A stretch of 39,076 bases of DNA, from positions 1-39,076 of the forward strand of contig JAUICO010000041.1 in the NCBI GenBank assembly GCA_030427825.1, in the 5' to 3' direction. Position 1 is the stretch's first letter, and each line of letters begins with the position of its first letter. Both the position numbers and the translations under genes were made by a program. The notes beneath the pieces were generated by a model. The model was not told the origin of the DNA, did no database searches, and was given only the letters and a program-made list of their open reading frames with translations. Source of the stretch: a bacterium (lineage in GTDB: Bacteria > Myxococcota_A > Bradymonadia > REDH01). Positions 9,084 to 17,406 of the stretch are shown here, one piece after another.

Positions 9084-11560
9084 GCGCAGAAGCGCAGTGG
9101 ACGCTGAGCGCTCGAGAGCTGGCCGAGATTGTCGGCGGCCGTGTGCGTGGCGGGTCAGAGGGTATCAGCGCGATCTGGACTGACACCCGAAAGCCGGTAC
9201 CCCCGCGGGCCGTCTTCTTCGCCCTGGCGGGGCCGAACTGTGACGGGCATCGCTACGTCGAGGCGGCGCTCGCCGCGGGCGCCCTCGCTGTGGTGGTGAG
9301 CGCAGGCTCCGCCGTGGACCTGTTGCCCGGACGCGCCGAGATCGTCGTGGCCGACACCCTTGAGGCGTTGCAGGCGCTCGCCGCCTGGCACCGTCGGCGC
9401 TTCCTCGGAACGGTCGTCGGCATTACGGGGTCCAACGGTAAGACGACAGTCAAGGAGATGCTGCGTTGCGCGCTCTCGCGGAGCCGCCGTGTATGGGCCA
9501 GCCCACTGTCATGGAACTCTCAGCTTGGAGTCGCGCTTGCGCTCCTACAGCTCGACCTCAGCGCAGACGTTGCGCTCCTGGAATGTGGCATCAGCAGGCC
9601 GGGCGAGATGGCACGCCTCGCCGAGATGACGGCGCCCGATATCGGTGTCTTTGTGAACGTCGGCCACGCGCACCACGCGACCCTCGGTACACTCGCAGAG
9701 GTCGCCTTTGAGAAGTCGCAGCTTTTCGGCCCCGCGATGACGGTCGTTGTTCCCGCTGCGGACTTCCCAGCGCGCGCGGCGCTTCGCGACCGTTCGGCCC
9801 ATGTGCTCGCGACGCGCATCCGCGAGGTCGATGGCGCCGCGGGTAGGGGCAGGCAGCTTGTCGCCGAATTCGGCGGGCACGCCGTCGCGCTACCGCAGAC
9901 GGTAGAGCTTCTGAACTCCGCCGCCGCCATGCAGACGAACGCAGCCCTCGCCGCCGCTGCCGCGACGATGCTGGGCGTGACGCAGGAAGACGTCATCAAC
10001 GGTCTCTCCGCATGGCGCCCCGTGCCGATGCGCCTTGAGATTTCGACTACGCCCCGCGGTGTGCACCTGATCAATGACGCGTGGACGGCAGACCCTGAGA
10101 GCCTGAAGATGGCGGTTGAGGTGCTGCGCCACGAGGCTGTCAGCGGACGCACCTTTGTAGTCCTCGGAGATTTCGCAGAGCAGGGGGAACACTCGCGCCA
10201 GGTGTATCGTGATGTGGCACGAACCATTGTCGCTGTTGGCGTAGATTACCTGGTATCCGTGGGAGAAGGCGGACGGCTCATTGCAGAAGCCTGCGCCGCG
10301 GACGAGTCATCGAAGGTGCAGATCCACTCGGTAGACACCGCGGTCGACGCGGCGCGATTCGTCGAAGAGCGGGCCCGTCCCGGCGACTATGTCCTGCTCA
10401 AGGCCTCGCGTCCGGTACGCCTCGAAGAGGCCGCCGAGATTCTTCTTGAGGCGGTGTCGCCCAGCCGCGTGCACGTTGACCTCGACGCAATCGAACACAA
10501 CACCGGCACCATTCGTGCCGCAGCCGGCGAAGGTATGGCCCTGATGGCCGTGGTAAAGGCGTTCGGCTACGGCCTCGACGCCTACCGCGTTGCACGTGCG
10601 GCCATCGCCGGTGGCGCAACCTATCTCGCGGTTGCCTATCCGGACGAGGGGCTGCACCTGCGACGTCGCGGTGTCGACGTGCCGATTCTGGTGCAGAACG
10701 TACTCCCGCATGAAGCCGCGAAGGTCGCCGCAGGACAGCTGAGCGCGGTTGTCGTCTCGGGTGCGCAGGTGGCGACGCTGGAGGCTGCCGCCGGTGCTGC
10801 GGGCTACGCAATGCCGGTGCACCTGAAGGTCGACACGGGGATGGGGCGGGCCGGCGTCTCGATCGAGGACGGGTTGGACATGGCTCAACGAATCGCAGCC
10901 TCGCCGCTGCTACGCTTTGAAGGCCTGATGACCCACCTCGCCGCAGCGGACGATCCGGCGCAGGACGGGTTTACCCGCGAGCAACTGCGAGCGTTCGCAG
11001 CGCTTCGGGAGCGGTGTGCCGCCGCAGGTCTGGAGCCGCGGTGGGTGCACGCGGCGAACAGCGCGGGAGCGCTTCGTTTTCCCACCGCAGGAACAAACAT
11101 GGTGCGCTCAGGTATCGGGTTGCTGGGCTACGCAGACTTGCCGGAGGCGAAGCTGTTGCCGTGTCTGGAGCTCGTGACACGTGTAGTCTCTACCCGGCAG
11201 ATTCGTGCAGGTGATCCGGTTGGCTATGGCCTGTCATGGCGAGCGACGGAAGACACGACGATCGCGGTTGTGGCGATCGGCTACAACGACGGATACCCGC
11301 GGGCGTTGTCGAATCTTGGCGAGATGGTGATTCACGGCGAGACCGTGCCCGTCGTGGGCCGCGTCTGCATGGACGTCACGATGGTGGACGTAGGCAGAGT
11401 CGGAAGGCCCGTGAGGGCGGGCGATGAAGTCGTGGTCTACGGCAGCCGCCCCGAAGGGCCGTCGTTGATCGAGATGGCCACGCGCGCGGACACGATCCCG
11501 TACGAGCTGCTGACGCGAATTTCGCCGCGGGTCCGACGCATCTATCGCACCGCAGGGTGA
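9080..11560 (+). CDS. murF-alr: MurF-Alr fusion: UDP-MurNAc-tripeptide D-Ala-D-Ala ligase / alanine racemase
   Basis: One 826-residue chain holds two cell-wall enzymes. The MurF half (about 1-455) adds D-Ala-D-Ala to the UDP-MurNAc tripeptide; it has the P-loop TGSNGKTT with Lys121, [10 protein letters not shown] and a [13 protein letters not shown] ribose-binding segment. The Alr half (about 462-826) is a PLP racemase that makes D-Ala. Its PLP lysine is Lys493 in VVKAFGYG, the second catalytic Tyr is Tyr735 in GYNDGYPR, and GRVCMD follows. Both halves look intact. I chose GTG 9080 because it forms a GTGA overlap with the glycosylase stop; a start at 9035 would overlap by 49 bases. From memory, this fusion is best known in Bacteroidota, whose racemase half also has VKAFSYG and YLAVAYADEG-like sequences. 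Confidence 0.95.
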   Translation: MSAEAQWTLSARELAEIVGGRVRGGSEGISAIWTDTRKPVPPRAVFFALAGPNCDGHRYVEAALAAGALAVVVSAGSAVDLLPGRAEIVVADTLEALQALAAWHRRRFLGTVVGITGSNGKTTVKEMLRCALSRSRRVWASPLSWNSQLGVALALLQLDLSADVALLECGISRPGEMARLAEMTAPDIGVFVNVGHAHHATLGTLAEVAFEKSQLFGPAMTVVVPAADFPARAALRDRSAHVLATRIREVDGAAGRGRQLVAEFGGHAVALPQTVELLNSAAAMQTNAALAAAAATMLGVTQEDVINGLSAWRPVPMRLEISTTPRGVHLINDAWTADPESLKMAVEVLRHEAVSGRTFVVLGDFAEQGEHSRQVYRDVARTIVAVGVDYLVSVGEGGRLIAEACAADESSKVQIHSVDTAVDAARFVEERARPGDYVLLKASRPVRLEEAAEILLEAVSPSRVHVDLDAIEHNTGTIRAAAGEGMALMAVVKAFGYGLDAYRVARAAIAGGATYLAVAYPDEGLHLRRRGVDVPILVQNVLPHEAAKVAAGQLSAVVVSGAQVATLEAAAGAAGYAMPVHLKVDTGMGRAGVSIEDGLDMAQRIAASPLLRFEGLMTHLAAADDPAQDGFTREQLRAFAALRERCAAAGLEPRWVHAANSAGALRFPTAGTNMVRSGIGLLGYADLPEAKLLPCLELVTRVVSTRQIRAGDPVGYGLSWRATEDTTIAVVAIGYNDGYPRALSNLGEMVIHGETVPVVGRVCMDVTMVDVGRVGRPVRAGDEVVVYGSRPEGPSLIEMATRADTIPYELLTRISPRVRRIYRTAG

Positions 11561-11606
11561 CTCCGCCGCGTGCCTCCGCCACGTGCCTCCGCCGCGTGCC
11601 TCCGCC
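11561..11606. repeat. 13-bp tandem repeat between convergent genes
   Basis: Three copies of CTCCGCC(G/A)CGTGC occupy 11561-11599 and a fourth, partial copy ends in the palindrome TCCGCCGGCGGA. The array starts at the base after the murF-alr stop and ends just before the convergent regulator stop at 11614. No T tract is present. It may act as a roadblock or terminator between convergent transcripts, or may be slippage sequence only. Confidence 0.75.
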
Positions 11607-11613
11607 GGCGGAC

Positions 11614-12294
11614 TCAGTCGGCGTCGACCGGCCGCACTCGAAGCATGGACGCAAGCCCTCGCCCCAGGTGAATCGCCCGGTCGTCTATTGCGATCTCCGC
11701 CGGCCCATCGAAGGGTGACAGATGTACGAGCCTGATCGGCGCACCCGGGCGTATGCCTCTCTGCCCGAGCCAGTCCAGCACCGCTGAGTCCTGACTCATC
11801 ACCCGCTTGATCGTGACCTCGCAGGGGGGCTCGATTTCGAGCAGGCACACCGCGTCGTGGGAGCGCATGGTCAGATCTCGGCCGGGTATGGGGTCGCCGT
11901 GCGGGTCGAAATCCGGAAAGCCCAGCGCGGCGTCCATACGATCGATGAGTGTGTCAGAGACTGCGTGTTCGAGTCGTTCGGCCTCGTCGTGCACCTCTGA
12001 CCAGGAGTACCCGAGCATACGATGTAGAAAGACTTCGATCAGGCGATGTTTCCGAATCACACGGAGCGCTTCGGTCCTTCCGTCCGCGGTCAGTGCGGCG
12101 CCTCGATACGAAGCGTAGGATACAAGTCCCTGCTTCTGCAGCGACTTCAGCATGCTTGTGACAGAGGGTTGCGAGAGCGAGAGGCGGTCGGCGATCGCCT
12201 TGGTGTTCACACGCTCGGACGCGTCTGGTGCCGTGCTCAGGGCATACAGCGCCTTCAGGTAGTCCTCCGCAGACGCGGACGGTGTCCGGTTCAT
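11614..12294 (-). CDS. troR: DtxR/MntR/TroR-family metal-dependent repressor
   Basis: This 226-residue regulator has an N-terminal winged helix (residues 1-70, recognition helix near SQPSVTSMLKSL), a metal-dimerisation domain (about 75-145) and a C-terminal FeoA/SH3-like domain (about 155-226). The ligand set aligned to DtxR is H83, E87, H102, E106, E109, H110 and D11. Asp and Glu replace the DtxR Met10 and Cys102, as in manganese sensors, so Mn(II) is the likelier corepressor; this is inference. The ATG at 12294 overlaps the permease stop as ATGA and leaves a normal DtxR start; the open frame continues upstream but only as permease shadow. Being the last gene of the operon it probably controls, it would be autoregulated. 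Confidence 0.93.
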   Translation of the reverse strand: MNRTPSASAEDYLKALYALSTAPDASERVNTKAIADRLSLSQPSVTSMLKSLQKQGLVSYASYRGAALTADGRTEALRVIRKHRLIEVFLHRMLGYSWSEVHDEAERLEHAVSDTLIDRMDAALGFPDFDPHGDPIPGRDLTMRSHDAVCLLEIEPPCEVTIKRVMSQDSAVLDWLGQRGIRPGAPIRLVHLSPFDGPAEIAIDDRAIHLGRGLASMLRVRPVDAD

Positions 12295-13193
12295 GGCAGG
12301 GCTCCGTGGATACGAAGTCCGGAGGCGGGGCCGGGCGAGCGCAGGCGGCCATGCTCCGGCGCGAAGAGAAACGCGAGCAGGTAGATCAAGCCGGCAACCA
12401 CCACGATGGCACCACCTGAATATACGTTGGTCCAAACGGAGACATACATGCCGAGCACTGCCGACATCACAGCGGTTGCGATAGAGACCACGATCATGCC
12501 GCGCACCGATCGCGCGAAGAGGTGGGCCGTCGCCGCGGGAATGATGAACATCGCGACGACAAGGATTGCCCCGACCGCCTCAAAGCCGGCGGCGGCGGTC
12601 ACGGACACCATCGACATCAACCCATACGACACGAGCACAACCGGAACGCCGACCGCAGCCGCATGCAACGGGTCAAAGGTTGAGAGTACAAGGGGACGAA
12701 AGAAGACGAAGATCAGGGCAAGCGTCATGGGCGCTGTCAGTGTCAGCAGCAGGAGCGAATGGTCTGAGATGCCGAGAACGTTGCCGAAGAGCACACATTG
12801 GACGTCGATGTGAACATCTCGAGCCACCGTCGACAGGAGGATGACCGCGAGGGCGAAGACCGCCGTGAAGACGATGCCGATCGCTGCGTCGTCACGCACC
12901 TTCGGGTGGGTAGCGAGCTTGCCGATCAGCAGTGAAGAAAGAACGCCGGCGACGATGGCGCCCCCCAGCATCGCGCCGGCGCCGACCGAACCGGTCACGA
13001 GATAGGCCCCTACGACGCCGGCAAGCGCTACGTGTGATAGCGCGTCAGTGAGCAGGCTCATCCGACGAAGGTAGAGGAACACCCCGGCTGCAGACGCGCT
13101 TACAGCAATCAGCGCGGCAGCGAGCACGCCTCGCCACATCCACGCGCCCCAGGTCCAGGGGGCGACGAATGCCTCGTACAGGAAGTCAATCAC
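12291..13193 (-). CDS. troD: ABC-3 family metal transporter permease (second permease)
   Basis: This is a 300-residue inner-membrane permease of the ABC-3 (Mn/Zn/Fe) family with about eight or nine hydrophobic segments. Typical signatures are visible: RRMSLLTDALSHVALAGV near residue 50 (the coupling region shared with ZnuB/TroD) and VGAILVVAMFIIPAATA toward the C-terminus. The GTG start overlaps the upstream permease stop (GTGA at 13190-13193), and its stop overlaps the regulator ATG. Two non-identical permease genes in a row match the troC-troD arrangement, so the channel is probably a heterodimer. Confidence 0.93.
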   Translation of the reverse strand: MIDFLYEAFVAPWTWGAWMWRGVLAAALIAVSASAAGVFLYLRRMSLLTDALSHVALAGVVGAYLVTGSVGAGAMLGGAIVAGVLSSLLIGKLATHPKVRDDAAIGIVFTAVFALAVILLSTVARDVHIDVQCVLFGNVLGISDHSLLLLTLTAPMTLALIFVFFRPLVLSTFDPLHAAAVGVPVVLVSYGLMSMVSVTAAAGFEAVGAILVVAMFIIPAATAHLFARSVRGMIVVSIATAVMSAVLGMYVSVWTNVYSGGAIVVVAGLIYLLAFLFAPEHGRLRSPGPASGLRIHGALP

Positions 13194-14116
13194 GTGATTG
13201 CCCCCTCAGTGGCGCGTCTCCGAAGGAGGCCACCCTGCGGTCCGAAGAGCAGGGCGACAACGAAGAAGAAGGCCGCGCAGAGAACCATCGTTGGTCCGGT
13301 AGAGAGACCTTCGCCCAGAAACGAAACAAACACGCCGCCCCAGGCTGAGAGCACGCCGACGACGGCAGCGCTGAGCATCACACCGACAACGGTGTTTGCG
13401 ATCAGGCGCCCGGTAGATGCCGGGATGATCAGCATCGCTGCGACAAGCACGACGCCAACGCATTGTATCCCAACGACGACACACAGGGACATGCCGACGA
13501 CGAGGCTACCCTCAACGATGCGTACGGGTATGCCCAGCGCCCGCGCGTGGTTTGGGTCAAACACACTCAGCACGAGGGCACGATGAAACACCAAGGTGGC
13601 TGTCAGGATTGCGGCAGAGGTCGCGCCGAGGAAGACCACCTGCCTGCGTGTGATCCCGGCGGCGTTGCCGAAGAGAAAGTCGCTGATGCCGGACTGCGTC
13701 GCCGCGGGTGAACGCTGGACGATGGAAAGCAAACACACGCCAATCGCAAACGAAACAGTGAGTGCGATTCCTATCGCCGCATCCGGACGCACTCTCCTGC
13801 CGCGTGAAAACGCGGTAACGGCGAGGGCGCTGACACCGGAGCTGACAAGCGCACCCGTCAGGAGAACCGGCAGAGTCTTGGCGCCGGTGATAAGAAACGC
13901 GGCACACACACCGGGCAGCGTGGCGTGGCCGGCGGCGTCGCCCAGCAGCGACAGCCCACGCAGGACCAGGAAGGTGCCGACAACACCACAGACGAGGCCC
14001 ACAGCGCTCGTCGCGAGCAGCGCGTTGATCACAAACTCGTAGCGCAGCTCAAAGAACTCGGCGGCTCGATCGCCGAGCACCGAGCAGACAACCAGCATGT
14101 CTGCAGGCGAGGTCAC
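13190..14116 (-). CDS. troC: ABC-3 family metal transporter permease (first permease)
   Basis: This 308-residue polytopic permease is a paralogue of the next gene. It carries LVLRGLSLLGDAAGHATLPGV (coupling region) and VGVVLVAAMLIIPASTGRL. I placed the start at GTG 14116, which overlaps the ATPase stop as GTGA; an upstream in-frame start at 14188 would run 76 bases into the ATPase gene. ATG 14098 is a further alternative. Together with TroD it should form the membrane channel through which the bound metal passes after release by TroA, powered by TroB. Confidence 0.92.
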   Translation of the reverse strand: MTSPADMLVVCSVLGDRAAEFFELRYEFVINALLATSAVGLVCGVVGTFLVLRGLSLLGDAAGHATLPGVCAAFLITGAKTLPVLLTGALVSSGVSALAVTAFSRGRRVRPDAAIGIALTVSFAIGVCLLSIVQRSPAATQSGISDFLFGNAAGITRRQVVFLGATSAAILTATLVFHRALVLSVFDPNHARALGIPVRIVEGSLVVGMSLCVVVGIQCVGVVLVAAMLIIPASTGRLIANTVVGVMLSAAVVGVLSAWGGVFVSFLGEGLSTGPTMVLCAAFFFVVALLFGPQGGLLRRRATEGAIT

Positions 14117-14850
14117 GGCGGGTCTGCGCTGTCGAAGGTTACAAGTGCGCCGCCATAGGTTTCGGCCAACGTGGTTCTGTTGAAGCACTCGCCGACCGGG
14201 CCGCAGGCGATAAGCTCCCGGTTCAACAGAACGACCGTATCGAAATATCGTCGTACCGTTGCGAGGTCGTGATGCACGACGACCACGGTGTTGCCCTCGC
14301 GCTGCAGGTCCCTGAGGACCCCGGCGATCGCTGTCTCGGTCGCGGCATCAACCCCAGCAAAGGGTTCGTCCATCAGGTACAGTCGTGCGCGCTGAGCGAG
14401 AGCGCGGGCGATAAAGGTCCGCTGCTGCTGGCCCCCCGACAGTTGCCCGATCTGGCGATCTGCCAGTTCTTCCAACCCAACCCGCGCCAGCGCGGTGTCG
14501 ACAGCGACGAGCTCCCGCCGGTTGCGGCCGAAGAGCCCAAGCCGACCCCAGGTTCCGTGGCGTACGACATCGCGGACGGTCACCGGAAAATCCCAGTCGA
14601 CCTCGCTGCGCTGCGGTACCCAGGCGACCTGCTTCAGGGCGGCCCGCTCGGTGGAGCCGAGCACAGAGATTACGCCGCTGTCCGGTCGAACCGCCCGCAT
14701 GAGGGTCTTAATCAGGGTGGATTTGCCTGCGCCGTTGGGTCCGATGATTGCGGTCAGTGTGCCTTCGGGCACCGAGAGGGACACATCGTCGAGGGCACGA
14801 ACCGAGCCGTAGCTGACCGTGAGATTCTCGGTCGCGACTGCAACACTCAT
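14113..14850 (-). CDS. troB: Metal ABC transporter ATP-binding protein
   Basis: This 245-residue ABC ATPase powers the metal importer from the cytoplasmic side. All motifs are intact: Walker A GPNGAGKST near residue 38, Q-loop VPQRSEVDWDFP, signature LSGGQQQRTFIARAL, Walker B LYLMDEPFAGVD and the H-loop VVVHHD. The W-D-F-P stretch after the Q-loop is typical of Mn/Zn-type (MntB/TroB/ZnuC) subunits. The ATG overlaps the binding-protein stop as ATGA (14847-14850), and its stop overlaps the first permease start. Confidence 0.96.
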   Translation of the reverse strand: MSVAVATENLTVSYGSVRALDDVSLSVPEGTLTAIIGPNGAGKSTLIKTLMRAVRPDSGVISVLGSTERAALKQVAWVPQRSEVDWDFPVTVRDVVRHGTWGRLGLFGRNRRELVAVDTALARVGLEELADRQIGQLSGGQQQRTFIARALAQRARLYLMDEPFAGVDAATETAIAGVLRDLQREGNTVVVVHHDLATVRRYFDTVVLLNRELIACGPVGECFNRTTLAETYGGALVTFDSADPP

Positions 14851-15785
14851 TGGTCGACCACTGCCGAGAGTGTTGGCACCTCGATCGGGGTCGCGATGCC
14901 GCCCAGGGCGTCGACGATGGTTGTGACGTTCGCGATCATACTTCCGAGGAGAGTCTCAGCGGCCGTACCCGCTGCGCCGACGCTGTCGCCATAGAGTGGA
15001 CCGGCGACCACCGCGCCGGTCTCTCGTGAAATCTGCTGAATCATGCGCGGATTGACCGAAGTTTCGGTGAAGACGGCTCGTGCGCCGCGACGTCTCACAA
15101 CGTCGATGACATTGGCGACGTCCCGCTGCGAGGCCTCTGCTTCGGTGCTGATGCCCTGCACGCCGATGACGTCGATACCGTACGCCTGTCCGAAGTACGC
15201 GAAGGCGTCATGGCTGGTGATGAGGACTCTGGAGTTCTGAGGGATAGACGCGATTCGCTCTCGTACCCAGGTGTCGACCCGCTCTGTGCCTTCGAGGTAG
15301 CGCTCAAGGCGTGCGGGTACCTCATTCGCGAGGCGCTCGTTCAACGGGAGCAGGGCATCCGCGACATTCTGCGCGGCGACCTGCCATCGGCGCAGGTCGA
15401 ACCAGAAGTGGGGGTCCGGCACGGTGTCGACGCCGAGCGCTTGCACCCCCGTTGACGCGACTACGACCGGCCGCGAGCCCCCTGCGTTGCGCACCAGGTC
15501 ATCGATCCACCCTTCGAGCCGCAGGCCGCTCGTAACGACCAGGTCTGCCTGCGCGATCAGTCGAGCGTCCTGAGGTGTTGGTTGGTAGAGGTGCGGGTCG
15601 GTGCCCGGCGATAGCAGGCATCGCACCTCTGCCGCGTCGCCTGCCAGCTGCGTCGTAAGGTCGCCGAGCATCGTTGTTGTCGCAACTACCAGAGGACGTT
15701 CGCGATCACCGTGATCGCTTCGGCAGGCCGACAGTGCGACCATCAGCGCCAGGATTGCGGTTGAGATGCGGGCAGTATGTGTCAT
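14847..15785 (-). CDS. troA: TroA/ZnuA-type metal-binding lipoprotein of ABC importer
   Basis: This 312-residue cluster A-I solute-binding protein captures Mn(II) or Zn(II) outside the inner membrane. The signal peptide ends in lipobox ALSAC (Cys21). The ligand residues by family alignment are H65 (TDPHLYQPT), H126 (PDPHFWFD), H192 (TSHDAFAYFG) and D267 (LYGDSVG). This His3Asp set matches TroA rather than PsaA, which has Glu in the third position. No His-rich loop typical of strict zinc ZnuA proteins is present. ATG 15785 is preferred; an in-frame TTG at 15797 lies inside the proposed -10 box. No clear ribosome site precedes the ATG, in keeping with a leaderless transcript. Confidence 0.94.
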   Translation of the reverse strand: MTHTARISTAILALMVALSACRSDHGDRERPLVVATTTMLGDLTTQLAGDAAEVRCLLSPGTDPHLYQPTPQDARLIAQADLVVTSGLRLEGWIDDLVRNAGGSRPVVVASTGVQALGVDTVPDPHFWFDLRRWQVAAQNVADALLPLNERLANEVPARLERYLEGTERVDTWVRERIASIPQNSRVLITSHDAFAYFGQAYGIDVIGVQGISTEAEASQRDVANVIDVVRRRGARAVFTETSVNPRMIQQISRETGAVVAGPLYGDSVGAAGTAAETLLGSMIANVTTIVDALGGIATPIEVPTLSAVVDQ

Positions 15786-15792
15786 GGGGAAT

Positions 15793-15821
15793 TTCAAAGT
15801 TAGACACGGCTAACATGTCAA
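15793..15821 (-). promoter_or_regulatory. Promoter of the tro operon
   Basis: On the minus strand a perfect TTGACA (15821-15816) is followed after 17 bases by TTTGAA (15798-15793), which is a weak -10 box. A start about seven bases downstream would fall on or next to the troA ATG at 15785, giving a leaderless or nearly leaderless message. The spacer is filled by the operator palindrome. Confidence 0.6.
15799..15814. promoter_or_regulatory. Probable TroR/MntR operator palindrome
   Basis: GTTAGACACGGCTAAC has perfect 5-bp arms (GTTAG/CTAAC) around a 6-base centre and lies exactly between the -35 and -10 boxes of the tro promoter. TTAG/CTAA arms are typical of DtxR-family boxes. Since a DtxR-type gene ends this operon, binding would block RNA polymerase under metal-replete conditions. 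The placement is seen directly; the binding is inferred. Confidence 0.7.
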
Positions 15822-15955
15822 CCCTGAACTGATTCGTGGAACGCAGCATCAGGGCCCCGCGGCGTCGTAAGCGCGGCGAATAAGGGCTCCTGCCGGCGCG
15901 TTGACGGGATGAAGGCCGGGCTTGTGGTTGCCACGTGTTGGATTAGGTTGGGCAC

Positions 15956-17332
15956 ATGAAGAGATCGATCGTTGTTGCAGTGCTGGCATGCCTTGTGTGC
16001 GGCGAAACGGCCGCGCTTGCACAGGAGCGTGCGCAGCTTTGGGTTGACGGGGACAGCCGCCGCACGCGGAACTCGGATCCGCTGCGTTTTGACACCTTCT
16101 CAAACCTCGCTGAAGAGCTGAGCCCGGCGGTCGTTAACATCGAGGTCTCGGAGCGCTCGACGGACGTCTTCGCGGACTCGGGCCAGGTGTACGGGCAGGG
16201 CTCCGGCTTCGTGATCAACAGCAGCGGCTACGTGGTTACGAACCATCACGTCATCGATGGCGCAGACGGAATTGTGGTGGTCTTGAGAGACGGATTGCGT
16301 CTCGATGCCGAGGTTGTCGGTCAGGACGCGGCGACGGACCTGGCGTTGCTGCGGGTACACAGCAGCCAACGGTTGGCGTCGGCTCCGCTCGGTGATTCTG
16401 ACGGCTTGAGGCCGGGAGACTGGGTTGTCGCGATCGGGAACCCTTTTGGCCTCGATCACACCGTCACAGCCGGCATCGTGTCCGCCGTTGGTCGCCGGAA
16501 CATCGGGCGGCAGACCGAGCGCTTCTACGCAAATTTCATTCAAACGGACGCGGCGATCAACTTCGGGAACTCCGGCGGGCCGTTGATCGACGTGAACGGC
16601 AACGTGGTCGGGGTGAACACCGCGATTCGGACGAGCAATATCGGCTTCGCGATACCGGTCAACATGCTCAAGGAGCTCCTGCCTCAGCTCATGCGAGGCA
16701 CCGTGGAGCGCGCCTGGCTGGGTGTCGTCCTCGAGGACTGGACCCCTGAGCTGCTGGAGCGCTTCGGAATGGACCGTCCTTCGGGAGCCCTCGTAAGCAG
16801 CGTTGTCGCGGGGAGTCCGGCCAGTGAGGCGGGGATTCAGCGCGGTGACATTGTGGTCAATTTCAACGGTAGCGACGTGGCCGATACGAACGCGCTTCGT
16901 TGGTTCGCGTCGGTCGCAGGCGTCGACCGCGAGGTGCCGGTACACGTAGAGAGATCCGGCCAGCGTCGCTTCTTCACTGTGCGCATGGGGCGCCTGGAAG
17001 ATGCCTCGGCGCAGGCCGTCCCTGAGCGCCCGCTCTCATCGGATCCCGGTGCCGGTGCGTTCGGCGCGACTGTGGTTGCGATTTCACCAGAGAGAGCCGC
17101 GGAGCTGAGAATCAGCGACCGCGCGGTGGTTGTTGAGACGGTGCGGCCGGAGTCGGTGGCAGCGCGGGCCGGCCTGCGTCCTGAAGACGTGATCGTTGAG
17201 ATGGACGGCGAGGCGCTGGCGGGCGTGCGCGATCTCTACGAACGAATCGACGCCCTGGTCGCGGAGCAGATGGTCAGATTGCTGGTGCGCCGCGGAAACG
17301 CCACAGTGTTCCTCGCGTTTCGTCATCAATAG
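15956..17332 (+). CDS. htrA: Periplasmic HtrA/DegP-type serine protease with two PDZ domains
   Basis: This 458-residue protein begins with a Sec signal peptide (cut near ALAQ, about residue 23). The trypsin-like domain (about 45-235) has the complete triad: His98 in TNHHVI, Asp128 in ATDLALL and Ser206 in GNSGGPL. The first PDZ (about 240-340) starts after WLGVVLEDWTPELLERFG and a second, shorter PDZ spans about 360-455. The layout is that of DegP/DegQ, which degrade or refold damaged envelope proteins. It lies divergent from the tro operon; a possible short-leader promoter precedes the ATG but is weak. A second, different HtrA is encoded at 26465. Confidence 0.95.
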   Translation: MKRSIVVAVLACLVCGETAALAQERAQLWVDGDSRRTRNSDPLRFDTFSNLAEELSPAVVNIEVSERSTDVFADSGQVYGQGSGFVINSSGYVVTNHHVIDGADGIVVVLRDGLRLDAEVVGQDAATDLALLRVHSSQRLASAPLGDSDGLRPGDWVVAIGNPFGLDHTVTAGIVSAVGRRNIGRQTERFYANFIQTDAAINFGNSGGPLIDVNGNVVGVNTAIRTSNIGFAIPVNMLKELLPQLMRGTVERAWLGVVLEDWTPELLERFGMDRPSGALVSSVVAGSPASEAGIQRGDIVVNFNGSDVADTNALRWFASVAGVDREVPVHVERSGQRRFFTVRMGRLEDASAQAVPERPLSSDPGAGAFGATVVAISPERAAELRISDRAVVVETVRPESVAARAGLRPEDVIVEMDGEALAGVRDLYERIDALVAEQMVRLLVRRGNATVFLAFRHQ

Positions 17333-17406
17333 GTCGTGCAGCGGACGGTCCACGGTCGGGGCCGTCTGTGCGTGCATTTGCGAGCAGCAGGGGCTAGACC
17401 GCGCCC

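Noticed and set aside
11561..11606. Possible CRISPR-like array
   Set aside because: The units are 13 bp and directly adjacent with no spacers, so it is a simple tandem repeat.
15943..15956. TTAGGTTGGGCAC upstream of htrA as a second TroR box
   Set aside because: Only one half resembles a DtxR-type arm; there is no inverted partner.
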